Shown here piece after piece: positions 8,438-16,587 of a stretch of DNA of 52,661 bases. The translations under genes and the position numbers were made by a program. The notes under the pieces are model-generated. The model searched no databases and was not told the DNA's origin. It saw only the letters and a list, made by a program, of their open reading frames with translations. The stretch's first letter is position 1. Each line of letters opens with the position of its first letter. Source of the stretch: an uncultured Prevotellaceae bacterium (GTDB lineage Bacteria; Bacteroidota; Bacteroidia; Bacteroidales; Bacteroidaceae); the NCBI GenBank assembly GCA_902767775.1, contig CACXIP010000023.1, forward strand, positions 1-52,661. The letters run 5' to 3'.

Positions 8438-9298
8438 CTATGATTGATGTTCGATGCACTGAATACACTCCGCCAGCGACTCCTCCCAATGGGGGATATC
8501 AATGCCGTACTCGCTCTTGATTTTGGTCTTGTCGAGAATGGAGTAATGTGGACGTGTGGCGGGAGTGGGATAGTCCTCGGTATGCAAGGGCTTGACATGG
8601 CAGCCGGTGATGCCGCAGAGGCGGTGGATGGCTTTGGCGAAGTCATACCAGCTGGCGGCACCCTCGTCGGTGAAATGATAGACACCCGGGCGAATGCCTT
8701 TCTCGACGATGGTCATGATGGCGACAGCAAGGTCGCGCGCATAGGTAGGTGTGCCCACCTGGTCGGCCACCACACCAAGTTCGCTGCGCTCACGTCCGAG
8801 TCGCATCATGGTCTTGACGAAGTTGTGTCCGAAACTGCTGTAGAGCCATGCAGTGCGGATAATCATCGAACGTTTGCAGAACTTCGACACGCCCAGTTCG
8901 GAAGCCAGTTTGGTGCTCCCATATACGCTGTCGGGCGACGGTGTGTCGTCCTCGAGGTAGGGACGGTAGTTCTTGCCGTTGAACACATAGTCGGTGGAGA
9001 TTTGTATCATCCATCCTCCCCGCTGCTCGATAGCATTGGCGAGGTAGGCGGGCGCCATCATGTTGAGGGTGGTACACAGTTCCTTGTCGCTCTCCGCCTT
9101 GTCGACAGCGGTATAGGCGGCGCAGTTGATGATGCCGTCGATGTTGTTTTCCTTCACATATTGCTCCACGGCGTTCTGGTCGCAGATGTCGAGTTCATCC
9201 ACGTCGGTGTTGAAGAAGGTATGCTCTGCGTGAGCCTTTTGGAGCAGTTGCAGCTCGTTTCCGAGTTGGCCTTTACAGCCGGTGATAAGTATGTTCAT
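8438..9298 (-). CDS. rfbD: dTDP-4-dehydrorhamnose reductase
   Basis: This 286-residue NAD(P)H-dependent reductase carries out the last step of dTDP-L-rhamnose synthesis. The Rossmann motif GCKGQLG lies near residues 7-13, and the catalytic pair YGSTK (YxxxK) lies near 129-133, with STDYVFNG just before it. The gene is separated from the upstream DUF4924 gene by 285 bp of repeats. The mRNA leader directly before the ATG is made of CCAAACGACC-type octamers, so the ribosome must load on this A/C-rich sequence; there is no Shine-Dalgarno motif. The neighbouring genes are not sugar genes, so the pathway partners (rfbA, rfbB, rfbC) lie elsewhere. Confidence 0.95.
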   Translation of the reverse strand: MNILITGCKGQLGNELQLLQKAHAEHTFFNTDVDELDICDQNAVEQYVKENNIDGIINCAAYTAVDKAESDKELCTTLNMMAPAYLANAIEQRGGWMIQISTDYVFNGKNYRPYLEDDTPSPDSVYGSTKLASELGVSKFCKRSMIIRTAWLYSSFGHNFVKTMMRLGRERSELGVVADQVGTPTYARDLAVAIMTIVEKGIRPGVYHFTDEGAASWYDFAKAIHRLCGITGCHVKPLHTEDYPTPATRPHYSILDKTKIKSEYGIDIPHWEESLAECIQCIEHQS

Positions 9299-9305
9299 TT
9301 TATTT

Positions 9306-9353
9306 GGTGGTTTGGTCGTTTGGTGGTTTGGTCGTTTGGTCGTTTGGGGGTGG
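9306..9353 (-). repeat. Octamer array abutting the rfbD start codon
   Basis: In the rfbD mRNA sense this reads as CCAAACGA / CCAAACCA units and ends only about seven bases before the ATG at 9298. Confidence 0.85.
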
Positions 9354-9409
9354 ATGGGTCGCTGTAGTACAGCGACATACCGAACGAAGACGACGGGGAT
9401 TTTAAACTT

Positions 9410-9583
9410 TATTTTTCAAATCTCAAATTTCAAATCTCAAATCTCAAATTTCAAATTTCAAATCTTAAATCTCAAATCTTAAATCTTAAATCTCAATTGT
9501 CGTGCAAACCGAGTGCAGACGAAAGCTTGCTTTCAGTATGCCGAGGTGCAGCCGACAATCAAGCGTAGCTTAAATCTCAAATT
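9410..9583. repeat. TCAAATC word array plus 79-bp element (copy B, inverted)
   Basis: Words TCAAATC, TCAAATT and TTAAATC fill 9415-9490. The 79-bp element at 9494-9572 is the exact reverse complement of 3704-3782, again flanked by the words. It lies between the DUF4924 gene and rfbD, inside what would otherwise be one operon. Confidence 0.85.
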
Positions 9584-10129
9584 TCAATCAAATTCCAGTC
9601 CTTCCTTTTTGTCCTTGAGATAATAGTCCGACAGCATGCCGATGAGGGTGGTGATTTCGCTGACGGCATGTTGGGTATCGGGTGAGATGTCACGCTTCTG
9701 GAGGCGGAGCATCATCACGCCGTAGAGGGCATTGAGGCAGGTCTCCACCTCACTCATATTATTATTGCCGCCCTTGCGCCGCAGTTCCACGATGAAGGGG
9801 AGCACCTTGTAGTATTCTGCCCGATAGAACGGGAACTTCGGGCTGTCGATAAGGCGTACATGCAAGTCGTTGAGGTCATCCACCACAATCTTGTTGATTT
9901 GCAGGTGTCCTTGTTCGCGGCATCCCTCCTGTGTGAGCATGCGGATGAGGTTGGCATACCAGTCGGTGAGTTCCTCCATGTCCTCGGCTGAGTAGTCAAA
10001 ACGAGAGAGATACTCCCTCCGCAGTTTGGCGAGATTGCAGCCATAAGCTCGGATGATGTCCTCCACCTGCCACATATAGAGCACATATTCTGCTATGCTC
10101 TGTTTTCTGAGTTGCTGTGATACGAACAT
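9584..10129 (-). CDS. DUF4924 family protein
   Basis: A 181-residue, mostly helical cytoplasmic protein opening MFVSQQLRKQSIAEYVLYMW, which I recognise as the DUF4924 family of Bacteroidetes. No catalytic motif is visible. It starts 3 bp after the lysE-like stop, so the two genes are surely cotranscribed. The rfbD and prfC genes follow after a repeat-filled gap. The function is unknown. Confidence 0.85.
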   Translation of the reverse strand: MFVSQQLRKQSIAEYVLYMWQVEDIIRAYGCNLAKLRREYLSRFDYSAEDMEELTDWYANLIRMLTQEGCREQGHLQINKIVVDDLNDLHVRLIDSPKFPFYRAEYYKVLPFIVELRRKGGNNNMSEVETCLNALYGVMMLRLQKRDISPDTQHAVSEITTLIGMLSDYYLKDKKEGLEFD

Positions 10130-10132
10130 TTA

Positions 10133-10801
10133 TTAATAATGTATGGTGAAAAGGTTGAAAATCGTGCCCAGCAACACTATCAGTGAGAAGAGGATGACGA
10201 TGGTGCCGATGATTTTGTTGATGATGACAATGCCGTAATCATCAAAGATGTTCTTGATTTTGTCCACCAGCCAGGTGAGTCCCCACCACCAAAAGATTGC
10301 TCCAAGGATAATGCTCAGATAGCCGATGAACATCTCGAACGGGTGTCCTGGGATGATGAATGTCAACTGGGCAAAACATGCCATGAACAGCAGGATGATG
10401 AGGGGATTGGAGAGGGTGACGAGGAATGCCGTTAAGCCGTTGTGGAAGTATGTTCCCTTAGTCGTGCCGCTGCGGTGCATATTCTTCATCGGGTTGGACC
10501 TGAAACTGATGATGCCGAAGACAAGCAGCATGATGCTTCCCATAATCTGCAGGAAGAAGCGGTTTTGCGCATTGTTGATGAGGTCCATCACGAAACTCAT
10601 GCCCAGACCTGTGATCATCGCATAGAAGAGGTCGCTGGCGGTGGCGCCCAGTCCGGTGACGAAGCCATACCACCTGCCTTTGTTGAGTGTACGCTGCACA
10701 CAAAGTATCCCCACCGGACCCATCGGGGCCGATGCCAAGACACCGATAATCAGACCTTTGAAGATGGTGTCGACAATATCGATGTGGAACTCAAAGGGCA
10801 T
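10133..10801 (-). CDS. LysE-family amino-acid exporter
   Basis: The 222-residue membrane protein has about six transmembrane helices. The N-terminal family motif is present: GLIIGVLASAPMGPVGILCV, with the GP(V/I) turn typical of LysE/RhtB transporters. The family exports amino acids or their derivatives; the substrate cannot be told. It is the first gene of the minus-strand group. Upstream on its strand TTTG-N20-CAATTTTG is a weak promoter match (10823-10842 region), one base off in the -7 box. Confidence 0.88.
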   Translation of the reverse strand: MPFEFHIDIVDTIFKGLIIGVLASAPMGPVGILCVQRTLNKGRWYGFVTGLGATASDLFYAMITGLGMSFVMDLINNAQNRFFLQIMGSIMLLVFGIISFRSNPMKNMHRSGTTKGTYFHNGLTAFLVTLSNPLIILLFMACFAQLTFIIPGHPFEMFIGYLSIILGAIFWWWGLTWLVDKIKNIFDDYGIVIINKIIGTIVILFSLIVLLGTIFNLFTIHY

Positions 10802-10850
10802 AACGTTTGCAAAATTGGCAATTTTTTATGAGGTGAGCAAATTTTGGCGC

Positions 10851-10889
10851 TTTTTTATTTTGCATTGCGTTCGATTTGCACTATCTTTG
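10851..10889 (+). promoter_or_regulatory. Upstream copy of the duplicated glucokinase promoter
   Basis: TTTG (10859-10862), a 19-base spacer and TATCTTTG (10882-10889). The 39-bp stretch is repeated exactly at 10941-10979. It lies 90 bp further from the gene than the second copy. Confidence 0.7.
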
Positions 10890-10940
10890 ATTTCCAGTCG
10901 AAGATAGGCGGCATCTCAGCAATGAAAACAAAAAAAAACA

Positions 10941-10979
10941 TTTTTTATTTTGCATTGCGTTCGATTTGCACTATCTTTG
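10941..10979 (+). promoter_or_regulatory. Proximal copy of the duplicated glucokinase promoter
   Basis: TTTG (10949-10952), a 19-base spacer containing GCGTTCGATTTGCAC, and TATCTTTG (10972-10979). Transcription should begin near 10986, about 39 bases before the ATG. Confidence 0.8.
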
Positions 10980-11024
10980 CCAAATAAACATTGAAAGCAC
11001 CAATTTCTAAAAACATCTATTGAC

Positions 11025-12002
11025 ATGAACGAACAAGAGACTTTGAAACCGTATGTTATCGGTTTGGATTTAGGAGGCACCAACTCCGTATTCGGTATTG
11101 TGGACAGCCGTGGCGAAATCAAAGCCACCACCGCCATCAAGACACAGGGCTACGACCGTGTGGAGGACTATGTGAACGCCTCTGTCGAGGCACTGCAAAT
11201 CATCATCGAGCAGGTGGGCGGCATTGACAAAATCAAGGCGATGGGCATCGGAGCCCCCAACGGCAACTACTACAACGGAACCATTGAGTTTGCACCCAAC
11301 CTGTCGTGGGGCCATAACGGCATCGTGCCCCTTGCCAAGCTGTTCAGCGACCGTCTGGGCATCCCCGTGGCACTCACCAACGACGCCAATGCCGCCGCTA
11401 TAGGCGAGATGATTTACGGCGTGGCACGCGGCATGAAAAACTTTATCGTCATCACCCTCGGAACAGGCGTTGGCTCAGGTATCGTCATCAACGGACAACT
11501 GGTATACGGATGCGACGGCTTCGCAGGTGAGCTCGGCCATGTCATCATGAAGCGCGAGAACGGCCGCAGCTGCGGATGCGGGCGCAACGGTTGCCTCGAG
11601 GCCTATTGCTCCGCCACCGGTGTGGCACGCTCAGCACGCGAGCTGCTGCTGTCCAGCGACCGCCCGTCGATTCTCCGTGAGATGAACCCCGACGACATCA
11701 CCTCGCTCGACGTGTCGATAGCTGCCGGCAAGGGTGACGAACTGGCAAAAGAGGTATTTGAGTTCACCGGCAAGATGCTGGGAGAAGCCTGCGCCGATTT
11801 CGCCGCTTTCTCCTCTCCCGAGGCATTCATCTTCTTCGGTGGTCTGGTAAAAGCAGGCGACCTCATCATGGATCCCATCAAGCGCAGTTACGAGAAGAGC
11901 GTGCTCCCCATCTTCAAAGGCAAGGCAAAATTCCTCGTCAGCGGCCTCGACGGCGCATCAGCAGCCGTGCTCGGTGCCTCCGCCATCGGATGGGAAGTGT
12001 AA
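11025..12002 (+). CDS. ROK-family glucokinase
   Basis: The 325-residue sugar kinase phosphorylates glucose (or a related hexose) with ATP. The ROK features are clear: phosphate motif GLDLGGTNSVFG near residues 13-24, LTNDANAAAIGE near 115 with the catalytic aspartate, GTGVGSGIVINGQ near 148, and the zinc-binding CGCGRNGCLEAYCS near 184. It is probably the main glycolytic glucokinase, as ROK enzymes fill this role in Bacteroidales. It is monocistronic, driven by two copies of a consensus promoter and convergent with upxY (21-bp gap) without an obvious terminator. Confidence 0.92.
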   Translation: MNEQETLKPYVIGLDLGGTNSVFGIVDSRGEIKATTAIKTQGYDRVEDYVNASVEALQIIIEQVGGIDKIKAMGIGAPNGNYYNGTIEFAPNLSWGHNGIVPLAKLFSDRLGIPVALTNDANAAAIGEMIYGVARGMKNFIVITLGTGVGSGIVINGQLVYGCDGFAGELGHVIMKRENGRSCGCGRNGCLEAYCSATGVARSARELLLSSDRPSILREMNPDDITSLDVSIAAGKGDELAKEVFEFTGKMLGEACADFAAFSSPEAFIFFGGLVKAGDLIMDPIKRSYEKSVLPIFKGKAKFLVSGLDGASAAVLGASAIGWEV

Positions 12003-12023
12003 GAAAAAAAGGAAGGAGGAACT

Positions 12024-12605
12024 TTACTGCATTACTTTGCAGCACCAGCGGGTGACCTTGAGCATCACTCCGATGCCAGGCACCTCCTTGAGCAGGAAAT
12101 ACTTGCGGTTTTCCCTGACCAAGCGGCCAGAGAGACCTTTGAGCGGACCATGACATACAAGGACAGGAGCGCCCACCTTATGGCGGGCCTCCTCTGCGCT
12201 GACAAACTTGCGCATCTCAATCTCAGGATTGCACATGGTGCGGAACTCAAACATCTGCTTGGCAGGAATCTCATAATACTCACGCGTATTGCGGTCGCGG
12301 GTGATGACTGACATCTTGAACTGGCTCTGCCACACCAATTCCTGCATCGCCTGGCTCGTCATCGTCTTCTTCACAAAAATGAGATTGCTCACCACCGGAC
12401 GGAGTTTCTTCTTCGGCCTGCCTTGCTCATCCTCATATATGCGATACTGCATAGGGATAAAGAATTCTATCCCATGCTCCTTGAAGTACTCACCCACCTT
12501 CATCTGGTTGTTGGTGAACAACCTGATGGCATACCAAGGGGTAGTATCCTCTGGAGAATATGTTTGCTGCTCCTGTGTTTTGGCGGGGGTTATTTCGTCT
12601 TGCAT
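12024..12605 (-). CDS. UpxY-family transcription antiterminator (NusG-like)
   Basis: The 193-residue protein has an N-terminal NusG-like domain beginning TPWYAIRLFTNNQMKVGEYF near residue 22, and a C-terminal KOW region near 145-180 (VGAPVLVCHGPLKGLSGRLV). UpxY proteins let RNA polymerase read through the long leader of the capsular or exopolysaccharide operon in which they are normally the first gene. Here no polysaccharide gene follows: the next gene downstream is the convergent glucokinase. It is therefore an orphan that may act in trans, or was left behind by a lost operon. It has a consensus promoter. Confidence 0.85.
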   Translation of the reverse strand: MQDEITPAKTQEQQTYSPEDTTPWYAIRLFTNNQMKVGEYFKEHGIEFFIPMQYRIYEDEQGRPKKKLRPVVSNLIFVKKTMTSQAMQELVWQSQFKMSVITRDRNTREYYEIPAKQMFEFRTMCNPEIEMRKFVSAEEARHKVGAPVLVCHGPLKGLSGRLVRENRKYFLLKEVPGIGVMLKVTRWCCKVMQ

Positions 12606-12627
12606 ATATGAATCTGATTTGGGGTTG

Positions 12628-12658
12628 CAAAGATACGAATAAGCGAGTGGAAAGCAAA
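12628..12658 (-). promoter_or_regulatory. Promoter of the upxY-like gene
   Basis: On the minus strand: TTTG (12655-12658), a 19-base spacer CTTTCCACTCGCTTATTCG, then TATCTTTG (12628-12635). The spacer differs from that of the XRE-cupin promoter (3030-3048) at one base, so the two genes share a promoter core. The leader is only about 15-20 bases. Confidence 0.8.
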
Positions 12659-12684
12659 ATAAAAAGCAGAGTATTTTTTATTGT

Positions 12685-12842
12685 TGGAGTTTAGGAGTTT
12701 AGGAGATTAGGAGTTTAGACATATGACTCTTTGGTTGTTTGGTTGTTTGGGCGTTTGGTTGTTTGGGCGTTTGGGCGTTTGGAGTTTAGGAGATTAGGAG
12801 TTTAGACAATAGTCCTACAAGAATGTCGGTGCCACCAGTAGG
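12685..12842. repeat. GGAGTTTA arrays and octamer array
   Basis: GGAGTTTAGGAGATTA-type words at 12685-12720 and 12780-12809 flank an octamer array (GGTTGTTT, GGGCGTTT) at 12728-12781. The right word array leads into GACAATAGTCCTAC and the half of a palindromic element ending GTGCCACCAGTAGGG. No gene is seen in 12606-13143. Confidence 0.85.
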
Positions 12843-13039
12843 GGGTGTGTCAAATATAATGAACGGCTTGAGAAAAGAACGCCGTGAGCCGAATGGAGCT
12901 CCCCTCCCCATGCGTGGGGAGGGGTTGGGGTGGGGAATTATTTTTCTGAAAAACAAGAAGTTACACACCACACCCCTGCCCCTCCCCTTCATGGGAGGGG
13001 AGTTGCTGGCGCACAAGGTTTTTCCTTTTTGACACACCC
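12843..13039. mobile_element. MITE-like 197-bp element with 12-bp terminal inverted repeats
   Basis: The ends are GGGTGTGTCAAA (12843-12854) and TTTGACACACCC (13028-13039), a perfect 12-bp inverted pair. Inside are two GC-rich hairpins, CCCCTCCCC-ATGCGT-GGGGAGGGG (12901-12924) and one at about 12979-13000. There is no coding capacity of note. It sits where other copies of the surrounding palindromic element carry the GACGCGAT...ATCGCGTC palindrome: the left flank CCACCAGTAGGG and right flank GGCTTGAGATGCCTGTCG are those of the copy at 46147-46190 in reverse. No clear target duplication was found. Confidence 0.6.
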
Positions 13040-13143
13040 TGGCTTGAGATGCCTGTCGTGTGCATCGTGGTGGAGTTTAGGAAATTAGGCATATGATTTT
13101 TTGAAAGTTGAGCAAAAGCGAGACTTGAATTAAAGAAAAAAAG

Positions 13144-15303
13144 ATGGAGCAAAACACACAACTGCGCACTGCCTGGGATTTTGTGGAAAACACTGGCAGG
13201 AGCATTTTCCTCACGGGTAAAGCCGGAACGGGGAAGACCACCTTTCTGAAGACTGTGGTGGAACGGTCGCGCAAGCGGTCGGTCGTCGTGGCACCGACGG
13301 GTGTCGCCGCCATCAACGCTGGCGGTGTCACCATCCACTCCTTCTTTCAACTGCCCTTCAGTCCCTTCGTGCCCAACACCCACATCAAGAGCAAGTTCGA
13401 CTTCAGCCGTGACAAACGACGCATCATCGCCTCAATCGACCTGCTCATCATCGACGAGATATCCATGGTGCGGAGCGACCTGCTCGATGCCATCGACGCC
13501 GTGCTGCGCCGGTTCCGCAACCGATACCTACCCTTCGGCGGCGTGCAGTTGCTCATGATTGGCGACCTTCAGCAACTCACCCCTGTGGTGACTCCCGAGG
13601 ATGAGACATTGCTCAACTCCTATTACGATACTCCCTATTTCTTCGGGTCGAAAGCCCTCGCCCAAACCGAATACGTCACCATCCAACTCGACAAGGTGTA
13701 CCGCCAACAGGATGACACCTTCATCAGTCTGCTCAACCATATCCGAATCGGCAAGCCCACAAAGGAGGACATCGACCTGCTCAACTCACGCAGCAGACCA
13801 GGATTTGTGCCACGGCCCGACCAAGACTACATCCGCCTGACCACCCACAACCGCTTCGCCGACCAATACAACGAGACGGAACTGGAGCGGCTCACCACAC
13901 CCAAGCACCTATACTCCGCCACCATAGAGGGTACATTCCCCGAATACTCCTACCCCACCAACGACACCCTTGAGCTCAAGGTGGGCACACAGGTGATGTT
14001 TGTCAAGAACGACCCGTCGGGCGACCACCTCTACTACAACGGGCGTATCGGCCATGTGACCTATCTTGACGACCGAACCATCCGGGTGCGCTGCCCAGGT
14101 GACTACAGCGACATCGAGGTGGAGCGGCTAACATGGGAGAATGCCCAGTATACCCTCAACCCTGAGACAAATGAGATAGAGACAAAGATACAAGGCACCT
14201 TCAGCCAATATCCATTGCGGCTGGCATGGGCCATCACCATCCACAAGAGTCAAGGACTCACCTTCGACCATGCCATCATCGATGCCAACAGGTCGTTTGC
14301 CCCAGGGCAGGTGTATGTGGCGCTGAGCAGATGCCGCACCCTGGAGGGGATGGTGCTCTCCTCCCCCATTGCCCCATATGCCATCATCTGCGACGGGAGG
14401 GTAGACGAATATATCGCCACACAGGAAGAGCGCGCCAAGCAAAGCATCACACAACTGCCTCAGCTCAAGGAGGAGTATTTCAGATACCTGCTCACCGAAC
14501 TGTTCGACTTCAGTGCCCTCCTCCACCTGCAGGAACAGATGGTGAGGCTGTTTATCGAACATTTCTCGCGGAGCCATCCCCAACTGGAGCAGTTGCACAA
14601 ACGCACCTTGGAGGGGTTCAAAGCCCAAGTGACCGATGTTGCCACCAAATGGACAGCCATCATCAGACAGGCACCAACCGACCAACTCCACTCCGAGGCG
14701 ATGCTGGAGCGCGTCAAGCACAGCGCCGACTACTTCGCCCAAAAACTTATCGAACTGATGACACAGCCCATCCGACTGACTGGTGACGTGCAGACCGGCA
14801 ACAAACAGTTGCGGGTAAGACTCGACAACCTTTTGCCAGAAATCAAACAGACTTGGCAGGCACGCAAACAGTTGCTCACCAGCATTGCGGAAGGAGGGTT
14901 CACCATCACTCATTACCTGAAGGAGAAACAACTTTCACTGCTCGACGCGATGGATGACGGAAAGAAACGCACCACTCGGCAGAAGCAGCCCAAGAAACCG
15001 AAGGAACCCAAGCCCAAGACGCAGGAGGTGACACTCAGTCTTTTCCGCCAAGGACTCACACCCAAACAGATTGCCAAAGAGAGAGGACTGACAGCCGGCA
15101 CCATCTTTGGTCACCTCGCCCAATATGTCGCCACAGGGGAGGTCAGCCTCGACGCCATCATCACCCCTGAGCACCAAAAGGCCATCCTGCGCATCATCCG
15201 CATGATAGCCCCCACCAACAACATCAATGCCATCAAGGCCCTATGCCCCGAAGATGTCACCTTCGCAGAAATCAAACTGATGCAAGAGAGTTTGAAGGGT
15301 TGA
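13144..15303 (+). CDS. PIF1-like SF1 helicase with C-terminal helix-turn-helix domain
   Basis: The 719-residue ATP-dependent helicase has Walker A GKAGTGKTTFLK (residues 25-36), Walker B LLIIDEISMV near 100, LMIGDLQQLTPV near 137, and motif VI-type YVALSRCRTLEGM near 395, preceded by AITIHKSQGLTFDHAIID. The C-terminal third carries a basic linker (KKRTTRQKQPKKPKEPKPK) and a helix-turn-helix-like part, RQGLTPKQIAKERGLTAGTI, near 640. This is the usual Bacteroidetes build of PIF1/RecD-like helicase fused to an HTH_40-type domain. Its role is probably in replication or recombination intermediates. It is monocistronic, with repeats on both sides. Confidence 0.9.
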   Translation: MEQNTQLRTAWDFVENTGRSIFLTGKAGTGKTTFLKTVVERSRKRSVVVAPTGVAAINAGGVTIHSFFQLPFSPFVPNTHIKSKFDFSRDKRRIIASIDLLIIDEISMVRSDLLDAIDAVLRRFRNRYLPFGGVQLLMIGDLQQLTPVVTPEDETLLNSYYDTPYFFGSKALAQTEYVTIQLDKVYRQQDDTFISLLNHIRIGKPTKEDIDLLNSRSRPGFVPRPDQDYIRLTTHNRFADQYNETELERLTTPKHLYSATIEGTFPEYSYPTNDTLELKVGTQVMFVKNDPSGDHLYYNGRIGHVTYLDDRTIRVRCPGDYSDIEVERLTWENAQYTLNPETNEIETKIQGTFSQYPLRLAWAITIHKSQGLTFDHAIIDANRSFAPGQVYVALSRCRTLEGMVLSSPIAPYAIICDGRVDEYIATQEERAKQSITQLPQLKEEYFRYLLTELFDFSALLHLQEQMVRLFIEHFSRSHPQLEQLHKRTLEGFKAQVTDVATKWTAIIRQAPTDQLHSEAMLERVKHSADYFAQKLIELMTQPIRLTGDVQTGNKQLRVRLDNLLPEIKQTWQARKQLLTSIAEGGFTITHYLKEKQLSLLDAMDDGKKRTTRQKQPKKPKEPKPKTQEVTLSLFRQGLTPKQIAKERGLTAGTIFGHLAQYVATGEVSLDAIITPEHQKAILRIIRMIAPTNNINAIKALCPEDVTFAEIKLMQESLKG

Positions 15304-15605
15304 GGGGGATTTTGGCTGTTGGCTTTTAGCCTTTGGCTTTTGGCTTTCCATCTCAAGCGGACGCGATACATCGCGTCCCTACTGGTGGCACAGACATTCT
15401 TTTAGGGGTATTGTCTAAACTCCTAATCTCCTATACTCCTAAACTCCTTGAAAAATCTCCTAAACTCCTAAAACCCTAAACGACCAAACACCCAAACGAC
15501 CAAACGACTAAACAACTAAACGACCAAACGACCAAATTTCTTTGCACAAAAACGGGCTTTTGTGCACATCCGACCCACGTATTGTGCATTTTACACTTAT
15601 TTTTC
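15304..15605. repeat. Repeat-filled spacer before the etf operon
   Basis: TTGGCTTT words (15311-15347) come first. A palindromic element follows, with GGACGCGATACATCGCGTCC (15359-15378) and tail CTACTGGTGGCACAGACATT. Then come CTCCTAAACTCC words (15413-15474) and an AAACGACC octamer array (15474-15537). No gene is present. Confidence 0.85.
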
Positions 15606-15636
15606 TTTGCCACGCGACAAAAAATGAGTAATTTTG
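15606..15636 (+). promoter_or_regulatory. Promoter of the etfBA operon
   Basis: TTTG (15606-15609), a 19-base spacer and TAATTTTG (15629-15636). It lies upstream of the ATG at 15703 and overlaps a possible TTG start at 15634, which it rules out. Confidence 0.8.
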
Positions 15637-15702
15637 CCGCTCAAAAGAACTTTATTCCACGGTGGAGACAATATGTCTCACCCTTTTAACAAATTACTTT
15701 TT

Positions 15703-16578
15703 ATGAGTTTGAAAATTGTAGTGCTTGCCAAGCAAGTACCCGACACAAGAAACGTGGGCAAAGACGCCATGACCGCCGAAGGCACTGTCAACCGCGCTGC
15801 GCTGCCCGCCATCTTCAATCCAGAAGACCTTAACGCACTCGAACAGGCACTCCGCCTGAAAGAACAGTATCCAGGCTCAACCGTGGGACTGCTCACCATG
15901 GGTCCTCCCCGTGCCGGTGAGATTATCCGTCAGGGACTTTTCCGTGGAGCCGACACCGGATGGCTGCTCACCGACCGCCTCTTTGCTGGTGCCGACACCC
16001 TCGCCACCTCCTACGCCCTCGCCACTGCCATCCGCAAAATCGGCGATGTGGACATCGTCATTGGAGGACGCCAGGCCATTGATGGCGACACCGCCCAGGT
16101 GGGTCCGCAGGTAGCTCAGAAATTAGGACTTAACCAAGTGACCTATGCTGAGGAGATTCTCGGCATCAAAGACGGGAAGGTGACCATCCGCCGCCATATC
16201 GACGGTGGTGTGGAGACTGTGGAAGCCCCGCTGCCCGTTGTCATCACTGTGAACGGAAGTGCAGCCCCCTGCCGTCCGTGCAATGCCAAACTGGTGATGA
16301 AATACAAATATGCCACCTGTCCGATGGAGCGCCCCGCCGACCTCGACGAGCGCATGGCACGCCTCTATGCCGAGCGTGACTACCTGACCCTCAACCAGTG
16401 GTCGGTGGCTGACGTCGACGGCGATGTGCAGCAGTGCGGACTCGCCGGTTCACCTACCAAGGTGAAGGCCGTGCAGAACATCGTGTTCCAAGCCAAGGAA
16501 AGCAAGACGCTCTCCAGCAGCGACGCCGATGTAGAGGGACTGATACAGGAATTGTTGAACGAGAAAATCATTGGATAG
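15703..16578 (+). CDS. etfB: Electron transfer flavoprotein beta subunit
   Basis: This is the 291-residue beta subunit of the FAD/AMP-containing ETF heterodimer, which takes electrons from acyl-CoA dehydrogenase. The start MSLKIVVLAKQVPDT is the family's N-terminus. The longer frame from 15634 would begin on a TTG inside the promoter -7 box, so it is rejected. The beta signature region VIGGRQAIDGDTAQVGP lies near residue 120. It is the first gene of a four-gene operon with etfA (9-bp gap), a small membrane protein and an acyl-CoA dehydrogenase. Confidence 0.94.
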   Translation: MSLKIVVLAKQVPDTRNVGKDAMTAEGTVNRAALPAIFNPEDLNALEQALRLKEQYPGSTVGLLTMGPPRAGEIIRQGLFRGADTGWLLTDRLFAGADTLATSYALATAIRKIGDVDIVIGGRQAIDGDTAQVGPQVAQKLGLNQVTYAEEILGIKDGKVTIRRHIDGGVETVEAPLPVVITVNGSAAPCRPCNAKLVMKYKYATCPMERPADLDERMARLYAERDYLTLNQWSVADVDGDVQQCGLAGSPTKVKAVQNIVFQAKESKTLSSSDADVEGLIQELLNEKIIG

Positions 16579-16587
16579 TTGACGGTT

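Noticed and set aside
8444-9367. 307-codon plus-strand open frame over rfbD
   Set aside because: It is antisense to a certain gene and would end in the octamer array.
12786-13037. Open frames on both strands across the MITE-like element
   Set aside because: They are formed by GC-rich hairpins and word repeats, with no promoter and low-complexity products.
15634-15702. N-terminal extension of EtfB from a TTG
   Set aside because: The TTG is part of the TAATTTTG promoter box, and the family N-terminus starts at the ATG at 15703.
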